From the NCBI GenBank assembly GCA_017625615.1, contig JAGAKP010000057.1, forward strand, positions 1 through 50,547: a stretch of 50,547 bases of DNA, read 5' to 3'. The notes under the pieces were generated by a model. The model was not told where the DNA came from. It did not search any database and saw nothing but the letters and a program-made list of their open reading frames with translations. Source of the stretch: Clostridia bacterium (GTDB lineage Bacteria; Bacillota; Clostridia; Oscillospirales; CAG-382). Shown piece after piece: positions 1 to 8,549 of the stretch. The translations under genes were made by a program, and so were the position numbers. How positions within the stretch are numbered: the first letter of the stretch is position 1; every line of letters starts with the position of its first letter.

Positions 1-702
1 ATACAGCTTTTCGCTTGTTTCTGCGGGAGCGGAAAGATCCTTTTCGCCGTAGATATTTATAGTTTCAAAGCCTGCCTTGCGGGCGCAGCGTTTAAAGGTT
101 TCGGGCGAAAAATATTTTTGTGTATTTACCTCGTCCTCTCTTGAATAACCGTCCTCATAAGCGGTAAACATAGTAAGGTAAAAGGTACATTCTTCCTTTT
201 CGCTGTTCCATTCGTTTTGCCAGACAAGCATATCGTCCTCCACCTCGTAGACGAAGGCGTTGTTAGCGTAAACCTTTTCGTAGCGGTAAAGGCTGTTTAT
301 ATCGCAGACCATTACCCCGCCCTTTTCCATATACAGACGGCAGAGAGAAAGGGTTTTCGTTAATTCTTCCTCGTTTGAAAGGTAGTTAAGCGTATCGAAG
401 GAGCAGACTATGCCCTGCACCGTGCCGTAAAGCTCGAAGGAGCGCATATCCTGATTAAGGAGAAGCACGTCCTTGCCGTAGGTGTTTTCACGGGCGTACA
501 TCAGCATTTCCGGTGAAATATCCACGCCTACGGTGTCGTATCCCATATCCGCAAGGCGGGCGGTTATTCCGCCCGTGCCGCAACCGAGGTCAAGCACCTC
601 TCTTACGGGGATATCGCTTTGGGAAACAAAGCACTTTTTAACAAATTCCGCGTAAACGCCGTATTGGTCGCCGTTGACGGTATCGTAAATACGCTCTATC
701 AT
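1..702 (-). CDS. Class I SAM-dependent methyltransferase, 3' end cut by the window edge
   Basis: Read on the minus strand from ATG at 702 the frame stays open to base 1, so the C-terminus is missing. Residues ~37-60 carry the class I methyltransferase motif I (VLDLGCGTGG) followed by the acidic strand-2 end (GVDIS), which bind S-adenosylmethionine. A later stretch, CDINSLYRYE, and aromatic-rich beta strands fit the small-molecule methyltransferase fold with a lid-like insertion. The substrate cannot be read from the sequence. Its ATG overlaps the stop of the upstream lipoprotein gene in an ATGA, so the two are translationally coupled. Family call is firm; function is open. Confidence 0.85.
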   Translation of the reverse strand, partial: MIERIYDTVNGDQYGVYAEFVKKCFVSQSDIPVREVLDLGCGTGGITARLADMGYDTVGVDISPEMLMYARENTYGKDVLLLNQDMRSFELYGTVQGIVCSFDTLNYLSNEEELTKTLSLCRLYMEKGGVMVCDINSLYRYEKVYANNAFVYEVEDDMLVWQNEWNSEKEECTFYLTMFTAYEDGYSREDEVNTQKYFSPETFKRCARKAGFETINIYGEKDLSAPAETSEKLY

Positions 703-3260
703 TCTACGGTAACGGTTATTCTGCCGAAGGCGGACTGACCTGCCATACCGTAATCAGCCACGATCTCAAACCAATCCTCGCCGGTGAAGCCCTCATAGGG
801 GGTATAGGTAAAGGTTCCGTCGGGGTTGATGGAAACTGAACCGTTAGCCGCGCTTACCGCAATGCGGACGCTGTTGGCGGGAACTGTTGATTCGGGAACG
901 GTGATGGTGCCGCTTACAGACTCGCCTGCCTTGCAGGTTACGTCCTCTGCGGAGGGAGCTTCCTCGGGCACGCCGAGCTTGCCCTTGATGAACAGATAGG
1001 TTTCTTTATAAATGCAGTTGATATCGGGGTTGTTGGAAACGTATGCGTTATAGATAGCGCCGGGCATACCTGCAAGGTAGTACATATGTACGGATTCGGT
1101 CATAAAGCCGATCTTTGCGCCTGCATAGAGATAATCTCTGTATCTGTTTACCCACTTGACATCGGAGGTGCTTTCGATCTCGATCTCGATACTCATGCCG
1201 TAAAGCTTTGCTATGCTTGCCGCATCGTAAATACGCTGGATGGGAATATCCTCGTTGAAGGCGTAGTTGGGCTGGAGGCAAGCGGTATCGAAGCCGAATT
1301 CCTTCCACTTGGTGTTACCCGAAGCGTTGAAGTAAGGGATCCAGGTGGTCTGATAGCCGAGGCTTCTGATATAATCGCAGATATAGTTGCAAAGCTCCTG
1401 AACGTGAGGATCCTTGCCGCTCATTTCCTCTACGAACCAATAGAAGCCGGAAAGGCGGACGGAATCGTAGCCCTTTTCCTTGAAGCCCTTGACCTGCTCG
1501 TCAACGAACCACTTGAGAACTGCCTTTCTGTCCTCGATCTTAGAGAAGTCCATCTGCTTGCCGTTAAGCTCACCAAAGTTGGTTGCGCCGTAAACGGGAT
1601 AGAAGAGGGACAGATACGTACCTACGGAATAGCTGTCGTCCAGAGAAAGCTCGGCCTTGGTTTCGTCAACTGCGGCGTCAAGTGCGTCGAAGTTGTACTC
1701 GTCCATAAACTGCCAATCTATCCAAGCCTGCCATTCGTCCTTGGTAAGCTGCTTCTTCTCTCCGCCGCTGTAAAGGTATTTTACGTAAGGCAGATACATA
1801 AAGCCATCAAAATAAGTATCCTTTATCTCGCCCTTTTCAAGATATGCAACGTATGCAAGGTACTGATCCTTGGTGACCTTGACCTCGTTGGGGCAGAGGT
1901 AAGAAAGAACTACGTCGTGCATACCGTCGTACTGGTCGGGTGTGCCGTAGCCGGAGGAAAGAACGGTATCGGTAATGCTGCTTTCGGAGGGGTGTGCGGC
2001 GTTCTTGCCGTCGCAATTACCGAAAATTTCCATTTCGTCAAGATAAATGTGAGAGGTAATAGAAAATGCGATCTGAACGTATCTTGCTTTATAGGCTTTA
2101 TCAAAATCGCCCTCGTAATTTACCTTTGCACTGGTTGCATCGGAGGTACGCTTTTCTTCGTATATGGTGAACCATTCCTTACCGTCAAGAGAAACGGAAA
2201 CGGACATATTTTCGGGAAGGTGTATGCCGGGCTGATGAGATGCAAGGAAGCCTACCTTGACACCGTCAACTGCGGCGATACCGCCCAGATCAAAGACTGC
2301 AATTCTGCCGGTGCCGTGGGTGTTACGGAACCACTTGCTGTCGCCCATAGCCGCCTGAGTAGCGTACTTGCCGTCGGTAAGTATGCCGGTGGAGGGAAGG
2401 GTGTTATAATTGGAAACTATGTAATCACTGCCGATATCGGTAAGAGCCTCGTAGGTAACGGGCTTAAGACCGAGAATAAGGTTCTTGCGGGTAGAATCGC
2501 CCTCAAGGTAGGTTTCATCCTCGATAACGGGGATATTCTGTGCGCCGTAATAGGTGTTGATAAGATTTTCAACGTCAGCCATTTCGCCGTAGGAATATAC
2601 GCCGATCTCGTCTATGAGGAAATATTCGCTGTGAATACCCTCAAAAACAAACTTTACGTATCTTGCAGATACGGTGCCGCGTACGTTTACGCAAAGAAGA
2701 TGCTTTGCCTTGTCGGCTTCTGCGCCGGAGGTCTGGTATATACCGATGTTCTTCCAGCCTTCGCCGTCGTCGGAAACGTATACGAACATAGCCTCGCAAA
2801 GAGCTACGCCGTATTCGTTGTTAATACAAGAGGAAATCTCAAAATCGCAGAGATCATCAATCTTTTTGCCAAGGTCAACGGTGACGGATGCACTTGCGCC
2901 CGCAAGTCCTACCCAGCCGGTCTTAACAAACTTATAGTGGGTTTCTTTAAACTCACCGTCGGTAAGAACACCCTTTGCGTTGGGGAACTTTTCAACGGTA
3001 GCGGTATTAAGGGTATAATTCTTACCCGCCGCCTCGTTTATACGCTCACCCTTGCGGAGTGCTTCGCCCTTGAGAACGTCGGCACGGTCGGCAAGCATTT
3101 TGTCTATGCTCTCTTTGGTAAGAGTATAGGATACGCCGGGAGCGGTGCTTTCATCACCGGAAACGGTACCGCTTACGTCGGTAACGCTTTCGTTGCCCTC
3201 GGGAGTGCAGGCTGCGAGAAGAAATATTGCCGCCAGCAGAACGCACAGAAGCTTTTTCAT
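699..3260 (-). CDS. Surface lipoprotein with discoidin-like domains and a DUF4855 region
   Basis: An 853-residue secreted lipoprotein. Residues 1-18 form a signal peptide ending in a lipobox (LLAAC, Cys18), so the mature protein should be membrane-anchored outside the cell. Two F5/8 type C (discoidin)-like beta-sandwich regions can be seen at ~75-225 and ~265-425; both end in the typical ARYVKF/ARYVQI strand followed by an acidic 'DEIGVY/DEMEIFG' strand. Residues ~440-760 match what I know of DUF4855 (YLCPNE near its start, many Trp/Tyr, a barrel-like DSVRLSGFYWFVEE strand). The last ~85 residues resemble a cadherin/Big-type Ig fold (FTYTPYEGFTG). DUF4855 proteins are of unknown or glycan-related function; a carbohydrate-binding or hydrolytic role is inference. 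RBS AAAGGAGAT precedes the ATG. It sits downstream of the murA terminator and is coupled to the methyltransferase. Confidence 0.8.
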   Translation of the reverse strand: MKKLLCVLLAAIFLLAACTPEGNESVTDVSGTVSGDESTAPGVSYTLTKESIDKMLADRADVLKGEALRKGERINEAAGKNYTLNTATVEKFPNAKGVLTDGEFKETHYKFVKTGWVGLAGASASVTVDLGKKIDDLCDFEISSCINNEYGVALCEAMFVYVSDDGEGWKNIGIYQTSGAEADKAKHLLCVNVRGTVSARYVKFVFEGIHSEYFLIDEIGVYSYGEMADVENLINTYYGAQNIPVIEDETYLEGDSTRKNLILGLKPVTYEALTDIGSDYIVSNYNTLPSTGILTDGKYATQAAMGDSKWFRNTHGTGRIAVFDLGGIAAVDGVKVGFLASHQPGIHLPENMSVSVSLDGKEWFTIYEEKRTSDATSAKVNYEGDFDKAYKARYVQIAFSITSHIYLDEMEIFGNCDGKNAAHPSESSITDTVLSSGYGTPDQYDGMHDVVLSYLCPNEVKVTKDQYLAYVAYLEKGEIKDTYFDGFMYLPYVKYLYSGGEKKQLTKDEWQAWIDWQFMDEYNFDALDAAVDETKAELSLDDSYSVGTYLSLFYPVYGATNFGELNGKQMDFSKIEDRKAVLKWFVDEQVKGFKEKGYDSVRLSGFYWFVEEMSGKDPHVQELCNYICDYIRSLGYQTTWIPYFNASGNTKWKEFGFDTACLQPNYAFNEDIPIQRIYDAASIAKLYGMSIEIEIESTSDVKWVNRYRDYLYAGAKIGFMTESVHMYYLAGMPGAIYNAYVSNNPDINCIYKETYLFIKGKLGVPEEAPSAEDVTCKAGESVSGTITVPESTVPANSVRIAVSAANGSVSINPDGTFTYTPYEGFTGEDWFEIVADYGMAGQSAFGRITVTVE

Positions 3261-3299
3261 AATAGTATATCTCCTTTGTTTTGTTATACGGTATTTAAA

Positions 3300-3332
3300 A
3301 ACAAAAAGCGGGAGCGGTATGCGCCGTCCCGC
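3300..3332 (-). terminator. Rho-independent terminator of murA
   Basis: On the minus strand GCGGGA-CGG pairs with CCG-C-TCCCGC (one bulge), then TTTTTGTTTTT follows. It separates murA from the lipoprotein gene. Confidence 0.75.
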
Positions 3333-3348
3333 GATAATAGTTTTTTAT

Positions 3349-4641
3349 TTACACTGCCTTGGTTGCCGAGCCCGTGTCGGGAACGTATATCTTTTTGATA
3401 TCCGCACCTGCACCGCGGAGCTTTTCGCAAAGATGCTCGTAGCCGCGCTCGATATGATAAATATTTTCGATAACCGTTTCGCCCTCAGTCGCCAGAGCCG
3501 CAATGACCATTGCCGCGCCTGCGCGGAGGTCGGAGCATTTTACGGTGGCGGGCTTCAATGCGGACACGCCCTCGATAACAGCCTTTCTTCCGTCTACGGT
3601 GATATGGGCGCCCATACGGGTAAGCTCCTCAACGTATTTGAAGCGGGTATCCCACACGCCCTCGGTAAGGATGCTGGTGCCCTGCGCGAGGCAGAGAAGC
3701 ACTGCGATCTGAGGGTTCATATCCGTAGGATAGCCGGGATAAGGCATGGTCTTTACGTTTATTCTGCGCAGAGGACCCTGAACGGACTTGACGCGTACCG
3801 CGTCGCCGAAGTCCTCGATGTCCACACCCATTTCCTCGAGCTTTGCGGTAATGGACTCAAGATGCTTGGGAATTACGTTTTCTATGGTAAGGTCGCTTCC
3901 CGTAGCGGCGGCACACATCATAAAGGTGCCTGCCTCGATCATATCGGGAATGATAGCGTAGGTAACGCCGTGGAGAGATTCCACGCCGCGGATCTTTATA
4001 ACGTCGGTTCCCGCGCCGGAAATATCCGCACCGCAGGTGTTGAGAAAGTTTGCCACGTCAACCACGTGGGGCTCCTTCGCCGCGTTGTCGATAACCGTCA
4101 TACCCTTGGCAAGAACTGCCGCAAGCATAATATTTATGGTTGCGCCTACGGAAACTATATCCATATATATAGACGAGCCCGTAAGTCCCTCGGGAGCAAC
4201 GCAGTTTATACAGCCGTCAACCACGTCGACCTTTGCGCCCAGCGCCTCAAAGCCCTTGATATGCTGGTCGATAGGTCTTACGCCGAAATCGCATCCGCCG
4301 GGGCAAGCGGCACGGGAGGTACCGAATCTGCCAAGCTCTGCGCCCACTACGTAATATGAAGCGCGCATACTGCGTGCCAATTCGTAAGGCATGGTACCGG
4401 GACGTACGGAAGCCGTATTTATCTCAACTGTGGTACGGTCCAACATTTTTACGGTTGCGCCCAGAGAGGACAAAATGTCCAACGAGCTCTTTATATCGCT
4501 TATTTCGGGAAGGTTTTCTATAACGCACTTATCGCCCACAAGTATGGTGCCGAGCAGGATGGGAAGTGCGGCGTTTTTCATACCGCCCACAGTTATACTG
4601 CCGTGAAGACGTTTGCCGCCTATGACAGAGATCTTTTCCAT
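3349..4641 (-). CDS. murA: UDP-N-acetylglucosamine 1-carboxyvinyltransferase
   Basis: 430 residues, the normal length for MurA. The enzyme transfers enolpyruvate from PEP to UDP-GlcNAc, the first committed step of peptidoglycan synthesis in the cytoplasm. Visible hallmarks: K22-N23 in GGMKNAALPIL (substrate contacts), the mobile loop with PGGC in which Cys117 is the PEP/fosfomycin-reactive cysteine, then RPIDQHIKGFEALGA. Several inside-out alpha/beta repeats of the EPSP synthase type follow (for example YPGYPTDMNPQ). The catalytic cysteine is present, so fosfomycin sensitivity of the enzyme itself would be expected. It is transcribed alone: a TTGACA-N17-TATTAT promoter lies upstream and a terminator downstream. 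Clostridia often have two paralogues (murA/murZ); which one this is cannot be told. Confidence 0.96.
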   Translation of the reverse strand: MEKISVIGGKRLHGSITVGGMKNAALPILLGTILVGDKCVIENLPEISDIKSSLDILSSLGATVKMLDRTTVEINTASVRPGTMPYELARSMRASYYVVGAELGRFGTSRAACPGGCDFGVRPIDQHIKGFEALGAKVDVVDGCINCVAPEGLTGSSIYMDIVSVGATINIMLAAVLAKGMTVIDNAAKEPHVVDVANFLNTCGADISGAGTDVIKIRGVESLHGVTYAIIPDMIEAGTFMMCAAATGSDLTIENVIPKHLESITAKLEEMGVDIEDFGDAVRVKSVQGPLRRINVKTMPYPGYPTDMNPQIAVLLCLAQGTSILTEGVWDTRFKYVEELTRMGAHITVDGRKAVIEGVSALKPATVKCSDLRAGAAMVIAALATEGETVIENIYHIERGYEHLCEKLRGAGADIKKIYVPDTGSATKAV

Positions 4642-4684
4642 TTATATACACCTTTCGGATACGTTTTCACAAATACTCTATATT

Positions 4685-4713
4685 ATAATATACGGAAAAA
4701 GGGTTTTTGTCAA
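4685..4713 (-). promoter_or_regulatory. Sigma-A-type promoter for murA
   Basis: Minus strand: -35 TTGACA (4708-4713), 17-base spacer, -10 TATTAT (4685-4690), about 45 bases before the murA ATG. Confidence 0.7.
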
Positions 4714-4754
4714 GGGTCTACGCGTTAATACATTCTATGCAAAACAAAATTAAC

Positions 4755-4783
4755 TTGACAAAACAAGTGTTTTATAGGATAAT
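4755..4783 (+). promoter_or_regulatory. Sigma-A-type promoter for the RNase J gene
   Basis: TTGACA at 4755-4760, 17-base spacer, GATAAT at 4778-4783. The start would leave a 5' leader of about 105 bases before the ATG at 4895. It is back to back with the murA promoter. Confidence 0.7.
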
Positions 4784-4894
4784 ATATAAGGAAAGATTTG
4801 TCAAAAGCCCATTGACGGGTGTCCGATTTGTTTTAAATCTTACGCTGCAGGCGTTTACATACTTACATATATTTTTTCAAAGAAAGGATAAATA

Positions 4895-6664
4895 ATGGCT
4901 AAAAAGAAAGAAAAAGAAACTGTTAAAAAGGAAAAGAAGACAGCCGTAAAGGCAAAGAAGATAAAGGAAGAAAAGAAGGAAAAGACCGAAAAGGGCGCAA
5001 AGCTTAAGGTAATACCCATTGGCGGTGTTGACGGGATCGGCATGAATATGACGCTCTTGGAGCACGGCGACGATATTATCGCAATAGACTGCGGCGTTGC
5101 CTTTCCCGAGGACGATATGCCCGGTGTTGACCTCGTAATACCCGATTTCACCTATCTGCTCCGCAACGAGGAAAAACTCCGCGGACTTATTCTCACCCAC
5201 GGACACGAGGACCATATCGGCGCGGTGCCTTATCTGCTTAAACAGGTAAAAATTCCCGTTTACGGCACGAGGCTGACTTTGGGCATACTCCGCTTGAAGC
5301 TTGCGGAGCACGGTATAAAAAATCCCGACCTGCGGGAGGTTTTCCCCGGTGACACGGAGGGATTCGGCAAAGCCTTTGACGTTGAATTTATAAAGGTAAA
5401 CCACTCTATACCCGATGCGGTTGCGTTGTGCATAACCACCCCCATTGGCAGAGTTATACACACCGGCGACTTTAAAATTGACCTTACCCCCACCGAGGGC
5501 GACAGCAGAATAGACCTGTACCGCCTTGCAACGCTTGGACACAAGGGCGTAAAGCTGCTGATGGCAGACTCCACCAACGCGGAAAGAGAAGGCTACACCC
5601 CCTCGGAGAGCATTGTGGGAATGTCCTTTGACAAGCTTTTTTACGGCTGCGAAAAGCGTATAGTTATAGCAACCTTTTCGTCCAACGTACACCGTATTCA
5701 GCAGGTTATAAACGCGGCGGTGAAATACGGCAGAAAGGTTGCCGTAACGGGCAGAAGTATGCTCAACGTGCTTAAAGCCGCCACCGAGCTTGGATATATG
5801 TCCGTGCCCGAGGGAACCATTATCGACCCTGCGGAAATGCGTCTGTACAAGGACAGCCAGCTTACCCTGCTTACCACGGGAAGCCAAGGCGAGCGTATGA
5901 GCGGTCTTTACCGCATGGCAAACGGCGAGCATTCACAGATAACCTTGGGCAGAAACGATATGGTAGTGCTGTCCGCATCCGCCATTCCCGGCAACGAAAA
6001 GCTTATCGGAAACATCGTTAACGGTCTGTATAAGCTGGGCGTTGAGGTTATGACTGTGGACACCGAGGAATGCGTACACGTTTCGGGACACGCCTGCAGA
6101 GAAGAGCTTAAAATGATGCACGCGCTGACACAGCCCGAATTTTTCGTGCCCCTCCACGGCGAATACAAGCATCTTTGCGCACACGCTTCTCTTGCCCGCG
6201 AAATGGGTATGAAAAGCAAGAATATAATGATACCCGAAAACGGAAAGATCATCGAAGTGGGCAAACGCGGACTCGCCTCCGGCGGCACCGTTCCCGCAGA
6301 GCAGATACTCGTTGACGGTTACGGCGTGGGCGACGTTGGCGCTACGGTTCTTAAGGACCGCTTACACCTTGCCGAGGACGGAATTATAGTGGTTTCCGCC
6401 ACGGTGGACTTCACCATTCTCGAAATGACGGCGGGACCCGAAATAATAACCAGAGGATTTGTTTACGCCAAGGAAAACGAGCGCCTTATGGAGGAGCTTG
6501 TGGATAAATCCGCAGAGCTGATACGCAAATTCATCTACAACGGCAAGCCCGATATGTACACTCTGAAGGAAAGAGTGAAGACCTCCCTTTCCTCCTTCAT
6601 TTACAGCAAGACCAAAAAGAAGCCTATCGTGCTTCCCGTGTTCACGGAAAACGAGCTTTATTAA
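4895..6664 (+). CDS. rnj: Ribonuclease J
   Basis: 589 residues. RNase J is a cytoplasmic metallo-beta-lactamase/beta-CASP nuclease with 5'-3' exonuclease and endonuclease activity in mRNA turnover and rRNA maturation. The di-zinc motif THGHEDHIGA is at residues 101-110. Later landmarks are HTGDFKID, the beta-CASP region (DSTNAE, SGHA, PLHGEYKHL with its metal-site His) and the C-terminal domain. The first ~35 residues are an extension made almost only of Lys, Glu, Ala and Thr, which the catalytic core does not need; such basic tails occur in actinobacterial and some clostridial RNase J and may bind RNA. The start has RBS AGAAAGGAT at 8 bases. J1 and J2 cannot be told apart here. Confidence 0.95.
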   Translation: MAKKKEKETVKKEKKTAVKAKKIKEEKKEKTEKGAKLKVIPIGGVDGIGMNMTLLEHGDDIIAIDCGVAFPEDDMPGVDLVIPDFTYLLRNEEKLRGLILTHGHEDHIGAVPYLLKQVKIPVYGTRLTLGILRLKLAEHGIKNPDLREVFPGDTEGFGKAFDVEFIKVNHSIPDAVALCITTPIGRVIHTGDFKIDLTPTEGDSRIDLYRLATLGHKGVKLLMADSTNAEREGYTPSESIVGMSFDKLFYGCEKRIVIATFSSNVHRIQQVINAAVKYGRKVAVTGRSMLNVLKAATELGYMSVPEGTIIDPAEMRLYKDSQLTLLTTGSQGERMSGLYRMANGEHSQITLGRNDMVVLSASAIPGNEKLIGNIVNGLYKLGVEVMTVDTEECVHVSGHACREELKMMHALTQPEFFVPLHGEYKHLCAHASLAREMGMKSKNIMIPENGKIIEVGKRGLASGGTVPAEQILVDGYGVGDVGATVLKDRLHLAEDGIIVVSATVDFTILEMTAGPEIITRGFVYAKENERLMEELVDKSAELIRKFIYNGKPDMYTLKERVKTSLSSFIYSKTKKKPIVLPVFTENELY

Positions 6665-6682
6665 TAAAACGGAGTTTTAAAA

Positions 6683-7384
6683 ATGAAAACCGTACTCATA
6701 ACCGGCGCATCCCGCGGGATTGGCGAAGCGTGCGCAAGGATATTCGGCGAAAAGGGCTGGAAGGTATATCTTAACTGCCGAAGCAACGTGGATATGCTAA
6801 AGGACCTGCAAAGGGATATTCCCGAAAGCGTACTGTTACCCTTTGACGTTTCGGACAAAAAAGCGGTACAGGAAAATTTAAAGGACCTGCAGATAGACTG
6901 CCTTGTAAACAACGCGGGCGTTGCGCTGTTTTCACCCTTTGACGCGGTGACGTCAGAGCAGGAAAGCGCTCTTTACGGAGTAAATCTCTTCGGCGCGCTG
7001 AACTGCACGAGAGCCCTTCTTCCGCAGATGATACGCCGCAAAAGCGGGTGCATTATAAACCTTTCATCTATGTGGGGCGAAACGGGCGGAAGCTGTGAGG
7101 TGGATTATTCAGCCGCAAAGGGCGCGCTTATCGCCTTTACGAAAGCCCTTGCAAAGGAGGTGGGTCCCTCCGACATCCGCGTGAACTGCGTGTGTCCCGG
7201 AGTTATAGACACGGATATGAACGCCCACCTTTCCATCGCCGACGTAAACGCGCTGGTAGAGGAGATCCCCCTTGAACGCCTCGGCAACGCCGAGGACGTG
7301 GCAGAGGCGGTGTATTTCCTCGCATCGGAAAAGGCGTCCTATATAACCGGCGCCGTGCTGGACGTAAACGGCGGAATAGTATAA
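6683..7384 (+). CDS. SDR-family oxidoreductase (FabG-like)
   Basis: 233 residues, the size of a classical short-chain dehydrogenase/reductase. The NAD(P)-binding TGASRGIG motif is at residues 7-14, NNAG at ~77-80, the catalytic Ser in INLSS, the YSAAK active-site Tyr/Lys pair near 146-150, then the usual VCPGVIDT. The C-terminus ASYITGAVLDVNGG is that of 3-oxoacyl-ACP reductase-like enzymes. In the family these reduce a keto group with NADPH; the actual substrate (fatty acid intermediate, sugar or other) is not determined. It starts 18 bases after the RNase J stop and is probably cotranscribed with it. Confidence 0.85.
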   Translation: MKTVLITGASRGIGEACARIFGEKGWKVYLNCRSNVDMLKDLQRDIPESVLLPFDVSDKKAVQENLKDLQIDCLVNNAGVALFSPFDAVTSEQESALYGVNLFGALNCTRALLPQMIRRKSGCIINLSSMWGETGGSCEVDYSAAKGALIAFTKALAKEVGPSDIRVNCVCPGVIDTDMNAHLSIADVNALVEEIPLERLGNAEDVAEAVYFLASEKASYITGAVLDVNGGIV

Positions 7385-7470
7385 AAACGAGAAACGCGGA
7401 ACGAGTAAACCACCCCAAGAAACCTTTGGTTTCTCGGGGACCCCGGAACGAGGAACGAGAAATTATATTA
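7385..7470. repeat. Intergenic repeat: GGAACGAG copies around a CCCCAAG hairpin
   Basis: ACGAGAAACG, GGAACGAG and GGAACGAGGAACGAG units flank a hairpin at 7413-7439 (CCCCAAGAAACC, loop TTT, GGTTTCTCGGGG) followed by ACCCCG. The same hairpin design with a different inner stem recurs at 16895-16928, so this is a dispersed element and not a simple terminator. Confidence 0.6.
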
Positions 7471-7471
7471 C

Positions 7472-7497
7472 AAAAAGCCCGATCACTCGGGCTTTTT
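7472..7497. terminator. Bidirectional terminator between the SDR gene and the 7483-8319 gene
   Basis: AAAAAGCCCGA, loop TCAC, TCGGGCTTTTT. The symmetric A and T runs allow it to end convergent transcripts from both sides. The stop codon of the minus-strand gene lies inside the loop region. Confidence 0.85.
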
Positions 7498-8319
7498 ATC
7501 AAATGTAAATTTCAGCTCGGCTGTGTCAGCGCCGCTTTTTTCGAGATATTCGTAAATCCTGTCGTCTGTTATCCGTATTACCGCTTTATCATTCACCGCA
7601 CTGCAGTTTTCTGCGTGGTAGGGCTGCCAAAGAAGCTCGCCGTCAACAATGCGGTAAAACGCATATTTTTCGTTTACCATAGGGCTTTGGAACACTACCG
7701 TTAAAATTATCTCGTCAAACTCAACCAATCCCTTTTCCACGCTTACGGTTAAAACGCGTTCGTCGCTGTCGTAAGAAAGATCGGAATGCGTGTCCAAAAA
7801 GCCCGTACCGCTCACGTCTATGCTTATGAAACGGATGAATTCATCGTCCACATCAACATAATCGTTGGAGCTGTGCGGTTCTCTGTACTGTTTTTCAAGC
7901 TTATCGTTGTAGCCGTTTTTATTATAATCGCCCACGATGACAAAATATAAAGGACCGTCCTTTTCCACCAGAGAATACATAGCGCCGCCCTTCCCCAGCA
8001 AAGAATAATATGCGCCGTAACAGGCAAAGGGAAGCAGCGCCGCGCATAAAAACAAGGGCAGTATGCGGACTCGTTTTTCAACGAGATCAATAATCAGTTC
8101 CCCAATCCCCGCCGCCACCAAAGCGGCAACGGTTATTAAAAAGAATTTGAACTTGACTCCAAAGGAAGGAGGTATACTAATTATACTTCCGGGTTCGGCA
8201 GTATGGTCGTATGCGTCGCGGTAATTGAACAAAAACACGCAAAAGCAAATAAGCACAAGGCATAAAGCGAATATTGCGACAGTTGCCGGATAAAAAGATT
8301 TTTTTGTTTTTCCGCTCAT
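7483..8319 (-). CDS. Membrane protein of unknown function
   Basis: 278 residues, not recognised. The N-terminal third has three hydrophobic segments, roughly residues 12-30 (VAIFALCLVLICFCVFLF), 52-75 (FLITVAALVAAGIGELII) and 88-110 (LPLFLCAALLPFACYGAYY). The rest is a soluble, beta-rich, acidic domain starting near YFVIVGDYNKNGYNDKLE; the alternating Asp/Asn/Gly there resembles a calcium-loop pattern but is only suggestive. The start is well supported by AGGAGG seven bases before the ATG. A TTGATT-N17-TATACT promoter and an inverted repeat at the transcription start lie upstream. The gene is more A/T-rich than the flanking housekeeping genes. Confidence 0.7.
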   Translation of the reverse strand: MSGKTKKSFYPATVAIFALCLVLICFCVFLFNYRDAYDHTAEPGSIISIPPSFGVKFKFFLITVAALVAAGIGELIIDLVEKRVRILPLFLCAALLPFACYGAYYSLLGKGGAMYSLVEKDGPLYFVIVGDYNKNGYNDKLEKQYREPHSSNDYVDVDDEFIRFISIDVSGTGFLDTHSDLSYDSDERVLTVSVEKGLVEFDEIILTVVFQSPMVNEKYAFYRIVDGELLWQPYHAENCSAVNDKAVIRITDDRIYEYLEKSGADTAELKFTFDKKPE

Positions 8320-8381
8320 ATCATTTCCTCCTCACTTACGAATACCGTAAAGCAAAAACGTATATATTTCGTAAAACAAAA

Positions 8382-8401
8382 ATGAACTTATTGTAGTTCA
8401 T
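8382..8401. promoter_or_regulatory. Inverted repeat at the start point of the 7483-8319 gene
   Basis: ATGAACT, 6-base spacer TATTGT, AGTTCAT. It lies immediately downstream of the -10 box, where a repressor would block transcription. The binding protein is unknown. Confidence 0.45.
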
Positions 8402-8407
8402 ACTATA

Positions 8408-8436
8408 AGTATATCATACAATTGTTTATTAATCAA
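8408..8436 (-). promoter_or_regulatory. Promoter for the 7483-8319 gene
   Basis: Minus strand: -35 TTGATT (8431-8436), 17-base spacer, -10 TATACT (8408-8413). Confidence 0.65.
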
Positions 8437-8491
8437 TACTTTCAAAATTGTTGCAAATTATTAGCAAAAAATATGAAAAACAGGTTTAAAA

Positions 8492-8533
8492 AATAGCACT
8501 CTGCAAATGCAAGAGCGTTTACAGAGTGCTATT
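8492..8533 (-). terminator. Terminator of the lipoprotein/protease operon
   Basis: Twelve-base stem AATAGCACTCTG / CAGAGTGCTATT with an 18-base loop; on the minus strand a T run follows. Confidence 0.75.
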
Positions 8534-8549
8534 AAAGTTTTCATTTACA

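Noticed and set aside
1086..3398. Plus-strand open frame of 770 codons opposite the DUF4855 lipoprotein
   Set aside because: No ribosome site or recognisable domain, and the minus strand encodes a lipoprotein with signal peptide and domains over the same bases.
7385..7470. Insertion sequence remnant
   Set aside because: No transposase frame or target duplication; only short repeats and a hairpin are present.
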